NCBI GenBank assembly: GCA_025997045.1
Contig: BNUB01000085.1
Coordinates: forward strand, 1 to 9,960
Direction of reading: 5' to 3'
DNA: 9,960 bases
Source of the DNA: Betaproteobacteria bacterium
GTDB taxonomy: Bacteria; Pseudomonadota; Gammaproteobacteria; Burkholderiales; Rhodocyclaceae
Shown one piece after another: positions 5,316 to 9,960 of the stretch (position 1 is the first letter of the stretch; the number at the start of each line of letters is the position of its first letter). The notes beneath the pieces were generated by a model that saw only the letters and a program-made list of their open reading frames with translations, was not told the origin of the DNA and ran no database searches. The position numbers were made by a program, and so were the translations under genes.

Positions 5316-7997
5316 TCAAACCGTAAGCGGGTTGGGCTTGTTCACATCCAGCCCGTATTTTGTGATGGCTTGCGCGACTTTTTCACGGGGCAGGCTGCCT
5401 TCGTCCGCCAGCGCTTTCAGGGCGGCGATCGTCACCCAGTGGCGGTCGACTTCAAAGAAATGGCGCAGGGCTTCGCGGGTGTCGGAGCGGCCAAAGCCGT
5501 CGGTGCCGAGGGTGACGTAGCGGCGGGAGATGAAGGGGCGGATCTGTTCGGCGTAGAGGCGCACGTAGTCGGTGGCGGCGATGACCGGGCCGCGAGTGTC
5601 GGCAAGGCTCTGCTCGACGTGGGAGCGGCGTGGCGGCTCGGTGGGGTGGAGCAGGTTCCAGCGTTCGGCGTCGCGCCCTTCGCGTGCCAGCTCGTTGAGG
5701 CCGGGACAGCCCCAGAGGTCGGCTTCCACGCCCCAGTCGTCGAGCAGCAGCGCGGCGGCGGCGATGACTTCGCGGAAGATGGCGCCGGAGCCGAGCAGCT
5801 GCACGCGCGGGCCGTTGGTGGCGTTGCCTTTGCGGAACAGGTAGAGCCCCTTGATGATGTCGGCCTCTGCGCCTTGCGGCATTTCGGGGTGTTCGTAGTT
5901 TTCGTTCATCACCGTGAGGTAATAGAACACGTCTTCCTGTTCCAGATACATGCGCCGCAGGCCGTCGTGGACGATGACCGCGACTTCGTACTGGAAGCTC
6001 GGGTCGTAGCTGACACAGTTGGGGATCAGGCTGCCGAGGACGAGGCTGTGACCGTCCTCATGCTGCAAGCCTTCGCCGTTCAGGGTGGTGCGCCCGGCCG
6101 TGCCGCCGATGAGAAACCCCCGGGTGCGCTGATCGCCCGCTGCCCAGGCCAGATCCAGCGTGCGTTGCAGGCCGAACATGGAGTAGAAAATGTAGAACGG
6201 CACCATCTGCACGCCGTGCACGCTGTAGGCGGTGCCGGCGGCGATCCAGTCGGCCATCGCCCCGGCCTCGTTGATGCCTTCCTGCAGGACTTGCCCGGTG
6301 ATGCTCTCCTTGTAGAACATCAACTGGTTGTGATCTTCGGGCACATATTTCTGCCCTTCCTGATTCCAGATGCCGTACTGGCGGAACATGCCTTCCATGC
6401 CGAAGGTGCGCGACTCATCCGGCACGATGGGCACGACGTGGCGACCGAAGGCCTTGTCTTTGAGCAGCGTGTTCATGATGCGCACGATCGCCATCGTCGT
6501 CGACAGCTCACGGCCTGCGCCCGAGGCTTTGAGCAGGGCGTCGAAGGTCGACAAGGGCGGAACGGGCAGGGCTTCGGCGCGGTGACGGCGGGCGGGGATG
6601 AAGCCGCCCAGGGCGAGGCGATGGTCGCGCAGATATTGGTATTCGGGAGAATCTTCGGCGAATTTGAGGAAGGGCACTTCGTCGAGCTGATCGTCGGGCA
6701 CCGGCAGCCCGAAACGGTCGCGGAAACGGCGGATGTGATCGGTATCCAGCTTTTTTTGCTGGTGGGAGATGTTCATCGCCTCGCCCGCCGTGCCCATGCC
6801 GAAACCCTTGATGGTCTTGGCCAGAATGACGGTGGGTTGGCCTCGATGTTCTACCGCGGCGCGGTAGGCGGCGAAAATCTTGAAGATGTCATGGCCGCCG
6901 CGATTGAGCTGCCACACGTCATCGTCAGTCCAGTCGGCGACCAGCGCCCTGAGCTCAGGCGTGTTGAAGAAAAACTCGCGCACGTAAGCGCCGTTGTTGG
7001 CCTTGTAGGTCTGATATTCGCCGTCACACACCTCCATCATGCGCTGCCGCAGGAGGCCCGCTTTGTCGCGGGCGAAGAGCGCATCCCAGCGCGTGCCCCA
7101 GATCAGCTTGATCACGTTCCAGCCCGCGCCGCGAAACTCCGCTTCCAGCTCCTGGATGATTTTGCCGTTGCCGCGCACGGGGCCGTCGAGCCGTTGCAGG
7201 TTGCAATTGACCACGAAAATGAGGTTGTCGAGCTTTTCGCGTCCGGCCATGCCGATGGCGCCGAGGGCCTCGACCTCATCGGTTTCGCCGTCGCCGAGAA
7301 AGGCCCACACCTTGCGCCGGGCGGCGTCCGCCGCGTCGATGAGGCCGCGGCTGGCGAGGTATTTCGTGAACCGCGCCGCATAGATCGCGCACAAGGGGCC
7401 AAGGCCCATGGACACGGTGGGAAACTGCCAGAAGTCCGGCATCAGCCAGGGGTGGGGATAGGACGAGATACCCTGACCGCCGGTTTCCTGGCGGAAGTTG
7501 TCGAGTTGTGCGCCAGACAGGCGACCGAGCAGAAAGGCGCGGGCGTAGATGCCGGGCACCGAATGGCCCTGGAAATAGATCAGGTCGCCGCCGTGCGCTG
7601 TGTCCGGGGCGTGCCAGAAGTGCTCAAAGGCGACATCGTAGAGCGCCGCCGCCGAGGCAAAGGAGGCGATGTGGCCGCCGACGTTGGTGTCCTTGTTCGC
7701 CCGCACCACCATCGCCATTGCGTTCCAGCGGATGTAGGCGTGGATTTTGAGTTCGATGTCCGCGTTGCCGGGGTATCTCGGCTGTTGGTCGTGGGGGATG
7801 GTGTTGATGTACTGCGTCGTCGCCGAATAGGGCAGGTTGATCCCGTCCTCGCGTGCCGCTTCGATCAGGCGTTCCAGCAGGTAGTGGGCGCGCTCCGGCC
7901 CCTCGCGCTCGATGACGGCGGCAATGGCGTCCAGCCATTCCCGGGTTTCGACGGCATCAACATCGGCACGCGGCGACTCGTTCGTGGTAGTGCTCAT
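5316..7997 (-). CDS. aceE: Pyruvate dehydrogenase E1 component, homodimeric type
   Basis: An 893-residue protein, close to the 887 residues of E. coli AceE. It decarboxylates pyruvate with thiamine diphosphate and acetylates the lipoyl group of E2, feeding acetyl-CoA into the TCA cycle. The thiamine-diphosphate/magnesium motif is GDGETDE (from G235) ending with NCNLQRLDG (N264-Q268 and following). The N-terminus (REWLDAIAAVIEREGPERAHYLLERLI), the RWNAMAMVVRANK segment and HEDGHSLVLGS in the pyrimidine/C-terminal region are all typical of AceE. The frame extends upstream to 8144, but ATG 7997 is chosen because GAGGGAA (8003-8009) lies 5 bases before it and the extra 49 codons have no family similarity and contain the promoter. 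It is the first gene of the operon and is divergent from the autotransporter gene. Confidence 0.97.
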   Translation of the reverse strand: MSTTTNESPRADVDAVETREWLDAIAAVIEREGPERAHYLLERLIEAAREDGINLPYSATTQYINTIPHDQQPRYPGNADIELKIHAYIRWNAMAMVVRANKDTNVGGHIASFASAAALYDVAFEHFWHAPDTAHGGDLIYFQGHSVPGIYARAFLLGRLSGAQLDNFRQETGGQGISSYPHPWLMPDFWQFPTVSMGLGPLCAIYAARFTKYLASRGLIDAADAARRKVWAFLGDGETDEVEALGAIGMAGREKLDNLIFVVNCNLQRLDGPVRGNGKIIQELEAEFRGAGWNVIKLIWGTRWDALFARDKAGLLRQRMMEVCDGEYQTYKANNGAYVREFFFNTPELRALVADWTDDDVWQLNRGGHDIFKIFAAYRAAVEHRGQPTVILAKTIKGFGMGTAGEAMNISHQQKKLDTDHIRRFRDRFGLPVPDDQLDEVPFLKFAEDSPEYQYLRDHRLALGGFIPARRHRAEALPVPPLSTFDALLKASGAGRELSTTMAIVRIMNTLLKDKAFGRHVVPIVPDESRTFGMEGMFRQYGIWNQEGQKYVPEDHNQLMFYKESITGQVLQEGINEAGAMADWIAAGTAYSVHGVQMVPFYIFYSMFGLQRTLDLAWAAGDQRTRGFLIGGTAGRTTLNGEGLQHEDGHSLVLGSLIPNCVSYDPSFQYEVAVIVHDGLRRMYLEQEDVFYYLTVMNENYEHPEMPQGAEADIIKGLYLFRKGNATNGPRVQLLGSGAIFREVIAAAALLLDDWGVEADLWGCPGLNELAREGRDAERWNLLHPTEPPRRSHVEQSLADTRGPVIAATDYVRLYAEQIRPFISRRYVTLGTDGFGRSDTREALRHFFEVDRHWVTIAALKALADEGSLPREKVAQAITKYGLDVNKPNPLTV

Positions 7998-8002
7998 GTT
8001 TG

Positions 8003-8009
8003 TTCCCTC
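8003..8009 (-). promoter_or_regulatory. Ribosome binding site of aceE
   Basis: GAGGGAA, 5 bases before ATG 7997, decides the start of aceE in favour of 893 residues rather than the longer open frame beginning at 8144. Confidence 0.7.
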
Positions 8010-8058
8010 ATGACGTGTGCTTGGGTGGTAATGGCCCGGCGGCGCGGGCGATTCCGAA

Positions 8059-8088
8059 ACTATACGACCAGGGCGGGGAGGATGCCAA
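8059..8088 (-). promoter_or_regulatory. Predicted sigma70 promoter of the PDH operon
   Basis: On the minus strand TTGGCA (8088-8083, 5 of 6 to consensus) and TATAGT (8064-8059, 5 of 6) are separated by 18 bases. Transcription would start near 8052, giving a leader of about 55 bases before the aceE ATG. It is the only good promoter found for the whole minus-strand block. No clear operator for a PdhR-like repressor was identified. Confidence 0.6.
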
Positions 8089-8151
8089 AACGATTGTGCG
8101 CCCGGCGCATTCGCAGGAATTATTTCACCGTCAGCCTCACGCAAAAGAGAC

Positions 8152-8157
8152 TAGAAT
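8152..8157 (+). promoter_or_regulatory. Possible -10 element for the autotransporter gene
   Basis: TAGAAT (5 of 6 to TATAAT) lies 39 bases before the ATG at 8197. No matching -35 hexamer stands at 16-18 bases and there is no extended -10, so this is a weak call; an activator-dependent promoter is possible. The 199-base gap between the two divergent start codons (7998-8196) holds this, the aceE promoter and nothing else recognised. Confidence 0.25.
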
Positions 8158-8196
8158 CTCCCGCATTTCCTTCACCCTCAAAAGGCAAAATAAATC

Positions 8197-9960
<1,764 letters not shown>

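Noticed and set aside
7998..8144. Longer N-terminus of AceE starting at 8144
   Set aside because: The extra 49 codons contain the predicted promoter and lack family similarity, while ATG 7997 has a strong ribosome site.

Overview
The window looks like a chromosomal segment of a GC-rich proteobacterium, most likely a betaproteobacterium. The main reason is the pyruvate dehydrogenase (PDH) cluster: a homodimeric-type E1 (AceE, 893 aa), an E2 with one lipoyl domain, and an E3 (dihydrolipoyl dehydrogenase) with its own N-terminal lipoyl domain. That arrangement is typical of betaproteobacteria such as Neisseria, Bordetella and Ralstonia. The genus cannot be read from the sequence.

Minus strand, read right to left from about 8090 to 1. 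A good sigma70-like promoter (8059-8088) precedes aceE (7997-5316), then aceF (5302-3989). Four accessory genes follow between aceF and the E3 gene: a retropepsin-like aspartic protease (3977-3597), a DUF3791-like protein (3600-3382), a DUF3990-like protein with ADP-ribosyltransferase-type motifs (3385-2891), and a small unnamed protein (2894-2637). Then come lpdA (2635-914 plus stop, ending at 911) and, after an 80-base gap with a perfect stem-loop, the first 276 codons of a Cys/Met-metabolism PLP enzyme that runs off the left edge. The accessory genes overlap by ATGA-type junctions, and the last stops one base before the lpdA start codon. The whole block therefore reads as one translationally coupled operon. 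The DUF3791/DUF3990/small-protein part is clearly poorer in GC than the PDH genes, which suggests an acquired cassette seated inside a core metabolic operon.

Plus strand, 8197 to the right edge. Divergent from aceE is a type V secretion (autotransporter-like) gene. Its signal-peptide n-region contains 21 perfect copies of the tetranucleotide GCAA (8251-8334). With 21 copies the ATG at 8197 runs into a TAG at 8338-8340, while the signal peptide and passenger lie open in another frame to the end of the window. Copy numbers of 20 or 23 would restore the frame. This is a textbook layout for slipped-strand phase variation, captured here in the OFF state. The passenger carries T5SS/PEP-CTERM-type repeats and autotransporter beta-strand repeats; the beta-barrel, if present, is beyond the window.

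The two most notable items are the phase-variable surface protein and the three-gene DUF3791/DUF3990 cassette embedded with overlapping stops and starts in the PDH operon. No tRNA, rRNA, CRISPR array or insertion sequence was seen, and no stretch longer than about 200 bases lacks a gene.
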